A DNA stretch of 64,000 nucleotides, from NCBI GenBank assembly GCA_002840715.1, contig PHBW01000004.1, forward strand, positions 83,701 through 147,700, given 5' to 3'. The stretch comes from Chloroflexi bacterium HGW-Chloroflexi-4 (GTDB lineage Bacteria > Chloroflexota > Anaerolineae > Anaerolineales > Anaerolineaceae). The first letter of the stretch is position 1; each line of letters opens with the position of its first letter. Shown piece by piece: positions 1 through 8,830 of the stretch. The translations under genes and the position numbers were made by a program. The notes beneath the pieces are model-generated. The model did not search any database and was not told the DNA's origin. It was given only the letters and a program-made list of their open reading frames with translations.

Positions 1-51
1 CCCAATTTTTCTGATTTCTTAAATCAAGCAAATAACAGCCTCGATAATTAG
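1..51 (+). CDS. C-terminal end of an upstream flagellar gene (cut by the window edge)
   Basis: Frame 1 is open from the first base and stops at TAG 49-51, seven bases before fliP; the other two forward frames stop earlier. The 16 visible residues are not diagnostic. The gene before fliP is often fliO or a switch gene (fliM/fliN), so this is probably one of those, but the identity is inferred from position only. Confidence 0.35.
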   Translation, partial: PNFSDFLNQANNSLDN

Positions 52-58
52 ATCAACT

Positions 59-829
59 ATGAAAATAAATCGTAAATTCATTCTTTTGGTTACTGTCTTA
101 TCTTTGGTTATGTTAGGTTTGACTTCTTGTGATACTTCGTCAGAATTATCTGCACCAGGTGTCACTTTTTCGGTTTCACCTGCTGATGAACCTCAGCAAG
201 TAACAACTGGTGTTCAGCTTTTGGTCATGTTAACGGTGCTCTCTTTAGCCCCTTCAATTCTAATTTTAGGCACATCGTTCACCAGAATTGTAATTGTTTT
301 ATCTATGATCCGAAATGCCATTGGTACTCCACAGATACCCCCGAATCAAGTTGTAATTGGTCTCTCTCTGCTTTTGACCTTCTTTGTAATGGGTCCAGTA
401 TATACACAAATCAATGAAAATGCGATCAAACCATATATTAATAAACAAATCTCTCAAACAACAGCCATCAATAATGCCATTGAACCTGTCAGAGAGTTTA
501 TGTTCAAACAGACTAGGGAAAAAGATATTCAACTATTTATGGAAATGCGTGGTGATCCCCAACCTGTAACGCTTGCGGATATCCCAACATCGTCATTATT
601 CCCTGCGTTTGTGATCAGCGAACTCAAAACTGCACTAACCATGGGTTTTTTGTTGTACATTCCTTTTCTTATTATTGACCTTTTGATTTCAAGTATTCTA
701 CTTTCATTAGGTATGATGATGCTTCCGCCTTCGCTTGTTTCGCTTCCCTTCAAATTACTCTTATTTGTTATGGTTGATGGATGGTACCTAATCACTCGTT
801 CATTAATGCTAAGTTTTGGTGGTGCATGA
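59..829 (+). CDS. fliP: Flagellar export-gate protein FliP
   Basis: FliP forms the core of the flagellar type III export gate with FliQ and FliR in the membrane within the MS ring. The protein (256 aa) has an N-terminal signal-like segment followed by FliP family hallmarks: a first transmembrane region leading to the FTRIVIVLSMIRNA motif, the TPQIPPNQV stretch, a polar loop, and a C-terminal block with MMLPPSLVSLPFKLLLFVMVDGW. FliQ follows one base after the stop. Odd point: the signal ends in LTSC followed by Asp, which fits a lipobox, so the mature protein might be lipidated at about Cys24. FliP often has a cleaved signal peptide, but a lipobox is unusual. Confidence 0.96.
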   Translation: MKINRKFILLVTVLSLVMLGLTSCDTSSELSAPGVTFSVSPADEPQQVTTGVQLLVMLTVLSLAPSILILGTSFTRIVIVLSMIRNAIGTPQIPPNQVVIGLSLLLTFFVMGPVYTQINENAIKPYINKQISQTTAINNAIEPVREFMFKQTREKDIQLFMEMRGDPQPVTLADIPTSSLFPAFVISELKTALTMGFLLYIPFLIIDLLISSILLSLGMMMLPPSLVSLPFKLLLFVMVDGWYLITRSLMLSFGGA

Positions 830-830
830 C

Positions 831-1100
831 ATGGATGAAGCTTATCTTATTACACTTTCTCAAAATGCAATTACACTTATGTTGGTAGTTGCCGGTCCAA
901 TTTTATTAGTTAGTTTAATAATTGGTACTATAATTAGTTTGATACAGGCCGCAACACAGGTCAACGAAGTGACCATGACATTTATTCCAAAAATAGTTGG
1001 CATTGGTCTTATTCTGCTCCTGCTTGGTTCCTGGATGATGCAGCAGATTCTTGTTTTTACAGCCGGGATATTCAACAGCTTGCCCAACTTTGTAAAATAA
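831..1100 (+). CDS. fliQ: Flagellar export-gate protein FliQ
   Basis: Small two-helix export-gate subunit (89 aa) working with FliP and FliR. The stretch IQAATQVNEVTMTFIPKI is the family signature between the two membrane segments. ATG 831 is chosen because it sits one base after the fliP stop and gives the usual family length; a TTG at 816 would overlap fliP and add five residues. Confidence 0.95.
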   Translation: MDEAYLITLSQNAITLMLVVAGPILLVSLIIGTIISLIQAATQVNEVTMTFIPKIVGIGLILLLLGSWMMQQILVFTAGIFNSLPNFVK

Positions 1101-1125
1101 TTTTGAACATCAATCGGAATATATT

Positions 1126-1959
1126 ATGTCAACAACAAAAGTAGACACGATCATCAGAAATGTTGAAAATTTACGGCCAATGCCTACAAGCATCACTCGT
1201 GCATTACGAGCAATAGAAGATTCAAGTGCTACATCAGTTGAGATTTCTGAAATAATTGGTCTTGATCAAGCACTATCTGCTTCTATTCTTCAATCTGCCA
1301 ATTCAGTAGCTATGGGTTTTTCAACTGACTGTTCAAAACTCTCTGAAGCTGTTATGCGACTTGGTTTTAAAAGGCTAAAGGGTCTGATCCTTGGAATAGC
1401 TGCTGTTGGTCCGTTCAATCAAAGTTTAAAAGGGTACCGTTTCGGCGCTGGTGAATTATGGAATCATTCCATTGCCACAGCAGTATCGGCAGAATGGATA
1501 GCTCGTGAACTAAGATATCCTGATCCTGAAGAGGCTTATACCGCAGGTCTTTTGCATGATATGGGTAAACTTTTTCTTGATCAATTTGTTTTCTCAGATT
1601 ACACTCGCATTGTTGATTTGATGCTTAAATACAAACTAACCCTTTATATGGCTGAAGAACAATTGTTGGGCATAGACCATGCCAAAGTTGGCGGTTTGAT
1701 TGCTGAAAAATGGAATTTTCCAGTAGTATTGGTAGACGCCATTCGGTACCATCATACGCCTTCTTTTGCCCGGTCCAATCAAAGATTGCCAGCTATCATC
1801 AATGTCGCCAATTCATATTTTGAAAATACAGGCAATCAAAACGCCTTATTCTTTGAACGCTCAATTCATCCTGAGACTTTTCAAATACTAAATATCTCGA
1901 AGGAAAGAATTGACCAAATGCATGTTCAACTCACCAACTACATGCTCTCTTCCGGATGA
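1126..1959 (+). CDS. HDOD-domain signalling protein
   Basis: A 277-residue single-domain protein of the HDOD family (HD-related output domain), usually linked to bacterial signal transduction. It shows the family's N-terminal helical region (LRPMPTSITRALRAIEDSS; ISEIIGLDQALSASILQSAN) and an HD pair at His144-Asp145 (LLHDMGKLF), followed by the IDHAKVGGLIAEKW and AIRYHH blocks. The HD pair is kept, unlike in many HDOD proteins, so hydrolase activity cannot be excluded. It lies between fliQ and fliR, a place where the export-gate genes are normally contiguous, and is followed by a receiver-domain gene one base after its stop. A role in motility signalling is inference. Confidence 0.85.
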   Translation: MSTTKVDTIIRNVENLRPMPTSITRALRAIEDSSATSVEISEIIGLDQALSASILQSANSVAMGFSTDCSKLSEAVMRLGFKRLKGLILGIAAVGPFNQSLKGYRFGAGELWNHSIATAVSAEWIARELRYPDPEEAYTAGLLHDMGKLFLDQFVFSDYTRIVDLMLKYKLTLYMAEEQLLGIDHAKVGGLIAEKWNFPVVLVDAIRYHHTPSFARSNQRLPAIINVANSYFENTGNQNALFFERSIHPETFQILNISKERIDQMHVQLTNYMLSSG

Positions 1960-1960
1960 A

Positions 1961-2341
1961 ATGACAGCAAATCCAGTTCCTCTGGTCTTGGTTGTTGAAT
2001 CTGATAAGGTTCAACGAGACTTAATACAGTTATGCCTTCAGCGCATAGGATGCGAAGTCATATCTACGCGCAATATTGGTCAAATTTCCACCATTATTTC
2101 AAAAGATCACCCTTCACTGCTTATTCTTGATACTTTCTTACCTGGATCCAGCGGTCTAGAAGTTATTAATGAACTTAATCAAAAAAAATTACTAAAGCAC
2201 ACTTTGGTCTTATTAATCTCAGCTTTTGGATTTTCAGATATTATCCAAAAAGCAAAAGATGCCGGTGTTCAAGAATTTCTTATGAAACCGCTTGATATTG
2301 AGGAATTTGCAACCAGAGTTAAGTTGATGTTAAAAATTTAG
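1961..2341 (+). CDS. Single-domain response regulator (CheY-like receiver)
   Basis: A stand-alone receiver domain of 126 aa. The phosphoacceptor is Asp57 in LLILDTFLPG; Ser87 (LISAFG) and Lys109 (LMKPLD) occupy the other conserved switch positions. The acidic pair near the N terminus is replaced by ESD at residues 13-15. ATG 1961 is chosen because it follows the HDOD stop by one base; an ATG at 1910 would overlap that gene by 50 bases. No output domain is present, so it should act through a partner, perhaps the adjacent HDOD protein or the flagellar switch. The cognate kinase is not in the window. Confidence 0.85.
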   Translation: MTANPVPLVLVVESDKVQRDLIQLCLQRIGCEVISTRNIGQISTIISKDHPSLLILDTFLPGSSGLEVINELNQKKLLKHTLVLLISAFGFSDIIQKAKDAGVQEFLMKPLDIEEFATRVKLMLKI

Positions 2342-2470
2342 TATTTTCGGCTGTTTTTTAATTAACTTTAGCATTTTTTACGTTTTCTTTAGATTCACTT
2401 CATCCCACCTTTACTGACAAAACTATTGGGCAGGATTATCCTCATTCTAGAGGTAACCAAACTATTTAAT

Positions 2471-3235
2471 ATGTTGATTTCGATTGCCCAAACCCAGATA
2501 TTCTTTCTTGTTCTCACCCGTGTGATGGCTGTAATTATTCACATTCCCAATCTGGGCGGTCAAATTATCCCCAATCAGATCAGAATCGCTTTAAGTTTGG
2601 TTTTAGCAGCGATCCTAGTTCCTTGGACAAATCCTCTCGGCGTTGATGCTGAAAGCATGGCACTAATACCATTTGCTGCAGCAATTTTAAAAGAAATCAT
2701 AATAGGAACGTTAATTGGCTATGCTGCCATATTAACCTTTGCGACTATTTCCATCGCAGGTGAAACCATGGGCATTGGCAGTGGTTTTGGATCTGATAGA
2801 ATTTTTAATCCGGCTATTGAAGCATCTGTAACGCCTATCGGTCAATTATTTATCGTGATTTCAACACTCTATTTCATGGCGATAAATGGGCATCATATTG
2901 CCATTGCTGCTTTGCAGAAATCCCTAACTTTAATTCCAGTTGATACTCCACTTCCCATTTTTTCAGTTGATACATTAATGCGTTCAACTGCTCAACACAT
3001 TGCGATAGGCATTCAAATCGCATTTCCAATTTTTGCAGCACTATTATTGACAGATATCACATTAGGTTTGCTATCAAGAGTAGCACCTCAAGTTCAGGTC
3101 TATTTCCTTGGACTACCGATCAAGATTGGATTAAGCCTTTTTGCTTTAGGTTTATCTCTTTCAATTTTCTTTCCGTATTTGCGTGATCTTTTTACCAATC
3201 TTGGTTCACGCATGCTAAGCATGGTCGCTTTTTGA
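2471..3235 (+). CDS. fliR: Flagellar export-gate protein FliR
   Basis: Multi-spanning export-gate subunit (254 aa from ATG 2471). Family features include FFLVLTRVMAVIIHIPNLGG at the N terminus, the GETMGIGSGF loop, TPIGQLF, and a C-terminal APQVQVYFLGLPIKIGLSLF block. A TTG at 2426 would add 15 residues, but the ATG gives the usual N terminus. The roughly 85-base AT-rich gap before it separates it from the HDOD/receiver pair. flhB follows after six bases, with the fliR stop forming part of its ribosome binding site. Confidence 0.94.
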   Translation: MLISIAQTQIFFLVLTRVMAVIIHIPNLGGQIIPNQIRIALSLVLAAILVPWTNPLGVDAESMALIPFAAAILKEIIIGTLIGYAAILTFATISIAGETMGIGSGFGSDRIFNPAIEASVTPIGQLFIVISTLYFMAINGHHIAIAALQKSLTLIPVDTPLPIFSVDTLMRSTAQHIAIGIQIAFPIFAALLLTDITLGLLSRVAPQVQVYFLGLPIKIGLSLFALGLSLSIFFPYLRDLFTNLGSRMLSMVAF

Positions 3236-3241
3236 GGCTAG

Positions 3242-4315
3242 ATGGCAGATAAAACTGAAGCCCCAACTCCAAGACGGTTAGAAGAAGCTCGCGAAGAAGG
3301 CCGCGTAGCCAGAAGTATTGAATTAAACTCCGCCGCAGTATTGATGCTTGGTCCATATCTACTTTTGGGACCAGGCAAGAGCCTTTTTCAATGGGTGAAA
3401 ACATACCTGGTTGAAACCATAGCAGCATTATCTACAAAAGAATTAACAGCAATAGCTGCCCGTGAACTCTTTATCCAACTTGCTTTAGGCATTCTTCCAA
3501 AATTAGCAGTTATTCTCGTAATCATATTATTGACGGGCGCAGTAATAACATTAGCCCAGACTAAATTCCTATGGTCAACTAAAAGATCCAAATTTGATTT
3601 CAAAAAGGTAAATCCAATTCAAGGTTTTAAACGCATTTTTTCAGGCCAGGGGTTAGTTGAATTGGCTAAAGCCTTACTAAAATTAGGCGTTATCGGTTGG
3701 GTTGCATTCTCGTTCTTAAAAGGCAAAGTGAATGAATTAGCCTGGTTGGGAAATGTTGATCTTCGTTCTGGCATCCAATCTTTGACAGATCTTGCTTCAG
3801 CTTTAGCAGTAAGAGTGGGCACTACATACTTGATCCTCGCAATCGCAGATTATGCATACCAACGTTATCAATTCATGAAATCAATGAAAATGTCAAAAGA
3901 AGAAATTAAGGAAGATTTCAAACGTTCTGAAGGCGATCCCTTCATGCGTGGACGTATTCGTTCACAACAAAGAGCCCTTGCCCGAAATCGTATGATGTCG
4001 AATGTACCGAAAGCTACGGTTGTTATTACCAACCCGACTCATATCGCTATTGCAATTGAATACAGCGGAACAAACATGTCAGCGCCTAAAGTATTAGCCA
4101 AAGGGGCCAATATAATGGCTCAACGAATCGTAGATATTGCACGTGAACATAATATTCCCGTTGTGCAGAACATTCCTTTAGCAAGAACTATATTCAAGAC
4201 TGTTGAAATTGAACAGCAAATCCCACCTGATCTTTATATTGCAGTTGCGGAAATTTTAGCCTACATATATCGGCTGAAAGGCCGCATACCCCGCCCTGCA
4301 AAAGCGCAAGCATAA
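3242..4315 (+). CDS. flhB: Flagellar export switch protein FlhB
   Basis: FlhB gates the change from rod/hook to filament export. The 357-aa protein starts with the usual MADKTEAPTPRRLEEAREEG stretch, has four hydrophobic segments, and then a cytoplasmic domain with the self-cleavage site NPTH at residues 264-267 (cleaved between Asn and Pro). Length and layout are standard. It sits between fliR and flhA with short gaps. A second gene resembling only its C-terminal domain lies at 14616-14921 on the other strand. Confidence 0.97.
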   Translation: MADKTEAPTPRRLEEAREEGRVARSIELNSAAVLMLGPYLLLGPGKSLFQWVKTYLVETIAALSTKELTAIAARELFIQLALGILPKLAVILVIILLTGAVITLAQTKFLWSTKRSKFDFKKVNPIQGFKRIFSGQGLVELAKALLKLGVIGWVAFSFLKGKVNELAWLGNVDLRSGIQSLTDLASALAVRVGTTYLILAIADYAYQRYQFMKSMKMSKEEIKEDFKRSEGDPFMRGRIRSQQRALARNRMMSNVPKATVVITNPTHIAIAIEYSGTNMSAPKVLAKGANIMAQRIVDIAREHNIPVVQNIPLARTIFKTVEIEQQIPPDLYIAVAEILAYIYRLKGRIPRPAKAQA

Positions 4316-4330
4316 ATAAGAGGAAAACGA

Positions 4331-6415
4331 ATGACTACAACTACACAAACACCTGCTTCGACATTTAGCCTTCGGAAACTTCTTGGTCGCAAAGATATGG
4401 CAATGGCAGTGGGCCTTGTTATTATCGTTTCATTGCTGATTGTTCCATTACCGGCACCCATCGTTGACGTTTTAATTGTGATTAACCTTTCGATTTCAAT
4501 TGGCATTTTATTGCTTACCATGTATATCAAACAGCCAATGGAATTTTCGGTTTTTCCTACAGTTTTGCTACTCGTTACGCTTTTCCGCTTAGGTATTAAT
4601 ATTCGGACAAGCTACTTGATCCTCTTGGAAGGCAATGCAGGCGCAGTCGTGGCTGGCTTTGGCAACATGATTATCGGCGGCAATTATGTGGTTGGCGTAG
4701 TTATTTTCTTAATCCTGATGATCATCCAATTTGTAGTTATCAATAGCGGTGCTGGCAGAGTTGCAGAAGTTTCAGCAAGGTTTACCCTTGATGCCATGCC
4801 CGGAAAACAGATGTCCATTGATGCTGATCTAAATGCCGGGTTGATCGATGAAGTGCAAGCACGTGCACGTCGCAAGTCCATTGAGTCTGAAGCTGATTTT
4901 TACGGTGCGATGGATGGTGCTTCAAAATTTGTCCGCGGTGATGCAATTGCAGCAATCATTATTATGTTGGTCAATATTTTAGCTGGTTTTGTCATAGGCA
5001 TGCTTCAAAAAGGCATGGATGCCATGACAGCATTACAAAACTATGCCCTGGTTACCATTGGTGCAGGTTTGGCTGTTCAAATTCCTGCATTGTTAATTTC
5101 TGCAGCTTCGGGTTTAATAGTCACCCGTTCGACTTCAGAAGATTCTTTAGGAACAGATCTTTTCAAACAAATTTCAAACTTCAGCGTATTGACAGTGGGT
5201 GCTGTAATTATGGGGGTTCTGATTATCATCCCTGGTTTGCCAAAACTTCCATTTGTGGCGGTTAGTGCAGTACTTGGCGGAGCAGCATTTTATGTAGGTC
5301 GATTAAAAAGAAAAGAAGCTGAAAGTTTACCTTCAGTAACTGAGATTACAAAATCTTCAGAAGCAGAAACACCCGAAGATATGATGGAACTTATCGTTAT
5401 CGATGCCATGGAATTGGAAATCGGTTACAGCTTGATTCCATTAATTGACGATGAAATGCCTGACAATTTACTCAAAAGAATCACAGGCATTCGCCGCCAG
5501 ATGATGTCTGAATTGGGGTTGGTCCTTCCAGTTGTTCGAATTCGCGATAATCTACGCCTTCAACCTCAGGCCTATCGAATCAAAATTCGCGGACAAGAAG
5601 TCGCACATGGCGATTTGCTACTTGATCGCTTGTTGGCCATTCCCGGTAATGAAACGGATGAGGAATTAAAGGGTATTGAAACCATGGAACCTGCCTTTGG
5701 TTTACCAGCATTGTGGGTTTCTGAAGGAGAACGTGGCAGAGCTGAATTAATGGGCTATACGGTTGTAAACCCGGTATCAGTATTGTCAACCCATTTGACC
5801 GAAGTTGTTCGCTCACATGGGGCAGAACTTTTGAATCGGCAGATGGTTCAAGAAATGTTAAACCAACTAAAATCCAAGAGCCCTGCTTCTGTTGAGGGTG
5901 TCGTTCCTGAAATGATCAGCTTAAGTGATGTTCTCAGTGTCTTACGCAATCTTCTCAAAGAACGTGTACCAATTCGTGACTTGAGCGGAATTCTGGAAGT
6001 AATTGCGAATAACGCCAATATCACCAGAGATCCGGCTATTTTAGCTGAAGCTGTCCGTCAATCACTGGCAAACACAATATCAGGCATGTACCGTGATGAT
6101 TCAAATACTCTCAATGTATTTACATTATCGCCGCAGCTTGAATCTGCCCTTCGAAGTTCTCTTGGTGCAAATGAAAATGGAGTTGGTTTTCAAATTGATG
6201 CATCATTAGCCCAGACTATATTGACCCACACAGGCGAACAAATGGAGAAGATGGCACAAAATGGCAATCAGCCAGTGCTCTTATGCCCACGAGAATTACG
6301 TTTGGCGTTTCATAAACTTGTTGATATGTCTCTACCGAATCTTGTTTGTCTGGCTTTCTCAGAAGTCAGTCCAGGCACTCGCGTAAAAGCTCACGGAATG
6401 GTCGAAATTGACTAA
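4331..6415 (+). CDS. flhA: Flagellar export protein FlhA
   Basis: Largest export-gate subunit (694 aa), forming the nonameric cytoplasmic ring that docks chaperone-cargo complexes. The N-terminal half has about eight membrane segments and the conserved loop FTLDAMPGKQMSIDADLNAG followed by ARRKSIESEADFYGAMDGASKFVRGD. The C-terminal half is the soluble FlhA-C domain. A good ribosome binding site (AGAGGA) precedes ATG 4331. Length and motifs are complete and there is no sign of damage. Confidence 0.97.
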   Translation: MTTTTQTPASTFSLRKLLGRKDMAMAVGLVIIVSLLIVPLPAPIVDVLIVINLSISIGILLLTMYIKQPMEFSVFPTVLLLVTLFRLGINIRTSYLILLEGNAGAVVAGFGNMIIGGNYVVGVVIFLILMIIQFVVINSGAGRVAEVSARFTLDAMPGKQMSIDADLNAGLIDEVQARARRKSIESEADFYGAMDGASKFVRGDAIAAIIIMLVNILAGFVIGMLQKGMDAMTALQNYALVTIGAGLAVQIPALLISAASGLIVTRSTSEDSLGTDLFKQISNFSVLTVGAVIMGVLIIIPGLPKLPFVAVSAVLGGAAFYVGRLKRKEAESLPSVTEITKSSEAETPEDMMELIVIDAMELEIGYSLIPLIDDEMPDNLLKRITGIRRQMMSELGLVLPVVRIRDNLRLQPQAYRIKIRGQEVAHGDLLLDRLLAIPGNETDEELKGIETMEPAFGLPALWVSEGERGRAELMGYTVVNPVSVLSTHLTEVVRSHGAELLNRQMVQEMLNQLKSKSPASVEGVVPEMISLSDVLSVLRNLLKERVPIRDLSGILEVIANNANITRDPAILAEAVRQSLANTISGMYRDDSNTLNVFTLSPQLESALRSSLGANENGVGFQIDASLAQTILTHTGEQMEKMAQNGNQPVLLCPRELRLAFHKLVDMSLPNLVCLAFSEVSPGTRVKAHGMVEID

Positions 6416-6429
6416 AGGAAAAGTAAACT

Positions 6430-7722
6430 ATGTTAACTAAAACGTTCCGAGCACCGAATATGCTAATTGCTTTGAAAAACGTTCAGGCTGAACTTGGCGC
6501 TGACGCCATGATTATTTCAATGCGTGAAGTTCCTTCAGGTCCAATTTGGGCTGCCTGGAAAAAACCAGGAGTTGAAGTGATCGCCTCAAAAGCTCAAAAA
6601 GCTGAACCTGTTCAAAAAGTGCAGGAAACCAGAGGAACACCAACCCAAGAAGAATTAAAGAAAGAAATTGAGAATTTAAAATTATTGGTTACTGGTCAAA
6701 AAATTCAAGCTCCCAGCTCAAAACTTCCATTTGCAGATCTACAGAAAGGAAAAACACCTGAACCTTCTCTCAAAGCCGAATCCGAAGACACTCACTTCGA
6801 TTTGGACGACTTTAAAACTTTACGTGAAGCCCCAACAAATCACTTGAACCTTATTGCAGAAAAAACAGAAGCCGCAATTGCAAAATCGAACTCAATCATC
6901 ATTGATAAAAAATATCAACCTGAAATTCCTTCAGTACTATTGGCAATCAAACAAAGTCTGATTGATCAAGGTGTTAACACACAATTGGTCAACAAGATCA
7001 TCGACACCAATCTTGATGCGCTTAGCCCTGCTATTTTAGAGGATTTTTCTCGTCTCGACCGGTTCATAAAACACCAATTATCTGCCTGTTTACCTCCCTC
7101 AAGAAAATCATTGGCGCTTGTTCCAAGCAAAGTGATGGCTCTAACGGGCATTAGCGGATGTGGAAAAACATCTTGTTGTGCAAAACTGGCCTCTTTTTAT
7201 ATGATCACCATGGGTAAAAAAGTGGTCTGGATTGAAGCAGATACTGTAAGAACTTCAGCAATTGCCGAAGCCCGCACATATGCTGAGACTTTAGGCATTC
7301 CCCTATTTCTAGCCTATACACCTCAAGAATTGGCTGAATTGATTGAATCACAAAAAGATGCAGATCTCATCCTTGTAGATACAGCCGGTTGTAATCCGCG
7401 TAATGAAGACAATGTTGTCGAACTTGGTTCATTTCTTTCTGTCATCCCCTCTGGTTGCACCTACCTGGTTGCTTCAGCTACAACAAAAGACCAGGATTTG
7501 AATCAAGCCGAAAAAACAATTAAACAATTTGGTCTCAAAGGCGTCATTTTAACAAAAACAGATGAAACTGGATCTTTTGGAGCAAGTTTTAACCTGTTGT
7601 GGCAAAGCAAACTACCACTCTACTTTGTTTCATCTGGACATCAAATCTTTGGAAATCTAAAACCTGGCAACCCTGAAGACATTGCAAGTGCAGTTGTCGA
7701 CGGCGATTATCCTGAAAAATAG
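6430..7722 (+). CDS. flhF: SRP-family GTPase FlhF
   Basis: FlhF is an SRP-type GTPase that sets flagellar position or number with FlhG. The 430-aa protein has the FlhF N-terminal B domain (AELGADAMIISMREV), a variable linker, and the NG domain: P-loop GISGCGKT at 240-247, the DTVR element at about 271, G3 DTAGCN at 317, and G4 TKTDE at 375-379. G1 and G3 depart from the common GPTGVGKT and DTAGRS forms, but the Lys, Thr and Asp residues are kept. The expected partner gene flhG does not follow; a small membrane protein gene does. Confidence 0.93.
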   Translation: MLTKTFRAPNMLIALKNVQAELGADAMIISMREVPSGPIWAAWKKPGVEVIASKAQKAEPVQKVQETRGTPTQEELKKEIENLKLLVTGQKIQAPSSKLPFADLQKGKTPEPSLKAESEDTHFDLDDFKTLREAPTNHLNLIAEKTEAAIAKSNSIIIDKKYQPEIPSVLLAIKQSLIDQGVNTQLVNKIIDTNLDALSPAILEDFSRLDRFIKHQLSACLPPSRKSLALVPSKVMALTGISGCGKTSCCAKLASFYMITMGKKVVWIEADTVRTSAIAEARTYAETLGIPLFLAYTPQELAELIESQKDADLILVDTAGCNPRNEDNVVELGSFLSVIPSGCTYLVASATTKDQDLNQAEKTIKQFGLKGVILTKTDETGSFGASFNLLWQSKLPLYFVSSGHQIFGNLKPGNPEDIASAVVDGDYPEK

Positions 7723-7730
7723 TGTAAAAA

Positions 7731-8057
7731 ATGGCTAAAAAACAAACTCAACCACAAAAAACCTCTACTCCTCAAGGATTGAAACTTCCAGTCTTAATTG
7801 AGTTGGTTTTTACGCTGTCTAAATTGACTGTTGTATTAGTTGGCGTTATTGTAATGATACTGACCTTTGCAAATGGAAACCCATATTGGGTTGCCCTATT
7901 TAGAGGTGGCGTTACTGTTTTGGGATTAGGTTTGATCGTATGGTTTGCCTCATGGATAGTTTCAAAAGGTGTAATCGAATCAGCCAGAAGTATGCTAAAA
8001 GAAGCAGATGATCTTGAAACAGCTTCATCAGGAAATTCAATGGATACTAATGCATGA
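7731..8057 (+). CDS. Small membrane protein of unknown function in the flhF-fliA interval
   Basis: 108 aa with a Lys/Gln/Pro-rich N terminus, two predicted membrane segments (about residues 25-48 and 55-80) and an acidic C-terminal tail. No family is recognised. It starts eight bases after flhF and overlaps the start of fliA by four bases (ATGA), so it is translationally coupled to both. Its place is where flhG often lies, but it has no MinD-like motifs. A flagellar role is suggested by context only. Confidence 0.7.
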   Translation: MAKKQTQPQKTSTPQGLKLPVLIELVFTLSKLTVVLVGVIVMILTFANGNPYWVALFRGGVTVLGLGLIVWFASWIVSKGVIESARSMLKEADDLETASSGNSMDTNA

Positions 8058-8824
8058 TGTCAACTATTGATATTAACACTAAACAAACAACTGATATTGA
8101 TTTATTAAATCAATTTCTGTCTTCACGTTCACCAATTCTCCGTGAAGAATTAGTGTTAAGACACGTTTCATTAATCCATTACGTACTCGGTCGGCTTGGC
8201 GTTTCTTCAGACATCGGAATGGATTACGAAGATCTTGTCCATCAAGGTTTGCTTGGTTTGATAGATGCAGTTGATCGTTACAATCCAGGTTTTGGCACAC
8301 AGTTTTCAACATACGCAACAGTGCGCATCAGAGGAAAAGTTCTTGACTATTTGCGATCAATCGATTGGTTATCGCGAACTGCCAGACATCGCTCTAAATC
8401 GATCCAAAAAGCAATTCAAACCATAACCAACCAGACGAATGTGCCGCCTAATGAGCAGCAAATATCAGAATATCTAGGAATTGACCTTGATAAGGTACAT
8501 CAAGGGTTACTCGATTCAAACAAGATCATTGTATCCTTGGATGCATTGGTAAATAATGATGAAGAAAGCGAGACTTCGCTATACGACACGCTGGCCGACG
8601 ACAATCAAGAGGATCCAGCAGAAATTGCAACCGAAAACGATCTTAAAATCCGTATGGTTGGTTGTATTAAAAAATTATCAGAAAGAGATCAACTTGTTTT
8701 ATCACTTTACTATTTTGAGGAATTAACCCTAAAAGAAATAGGAAAAGTATTGGAAGTCTCTGAATCCAGAGCATGCCAAATCCATTCACAAGCAATTTTG
8801 AATTTGCAAGCCATGTTATCGTAA
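8054..8824 (+). CDS. fliA: Flagellar sigma factor FliA (sigma-28)
   Basis: RNA polymerase sigma factor for late flagellar genes (256 aa). Region 2 is seen in YEDLVHQGLLGLIDAVDRYNPGFGTQFSTYA and RIRGKVLDYLRSIDW, which is typical of FliA/SigD/WhiG sigmas. Region 3 follows (VPPNEQQISEYLGI), and region 4 is at the C terminus (LTLKEIGKVLEVSESRACQIHSQA). The start overlaps the previous stop. Its target promoters are visible at 10758, 28209, 30531 and 32393, and its inhibitor FlgM is encoded at 10836. Confidence 0.96.
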   Translation: MMSTIDINTKQTTDIDLLNQFLSSRSPILREELVLRHVSLIHYVLGRLGVSSDIGMDYEDLVHQGLLGLIDAVDRYNPGFGTQFSTYATVRIRGKVLDYLRSIDWLSRTARHRSKSIQKAIQTITNQTNVPPNEQQISEYLGIDLDKVHQGLLDSNKIIVSLDALVNNDEESETSLYDTLADDNQEDPAEIATENDLKIRMVGCIKKLSERDQLVLSLYYFEELTLKEIGKVLEVSESRACQIHSQAILNLQAMLS

Positions 8825-8830
8825 GGAGTT

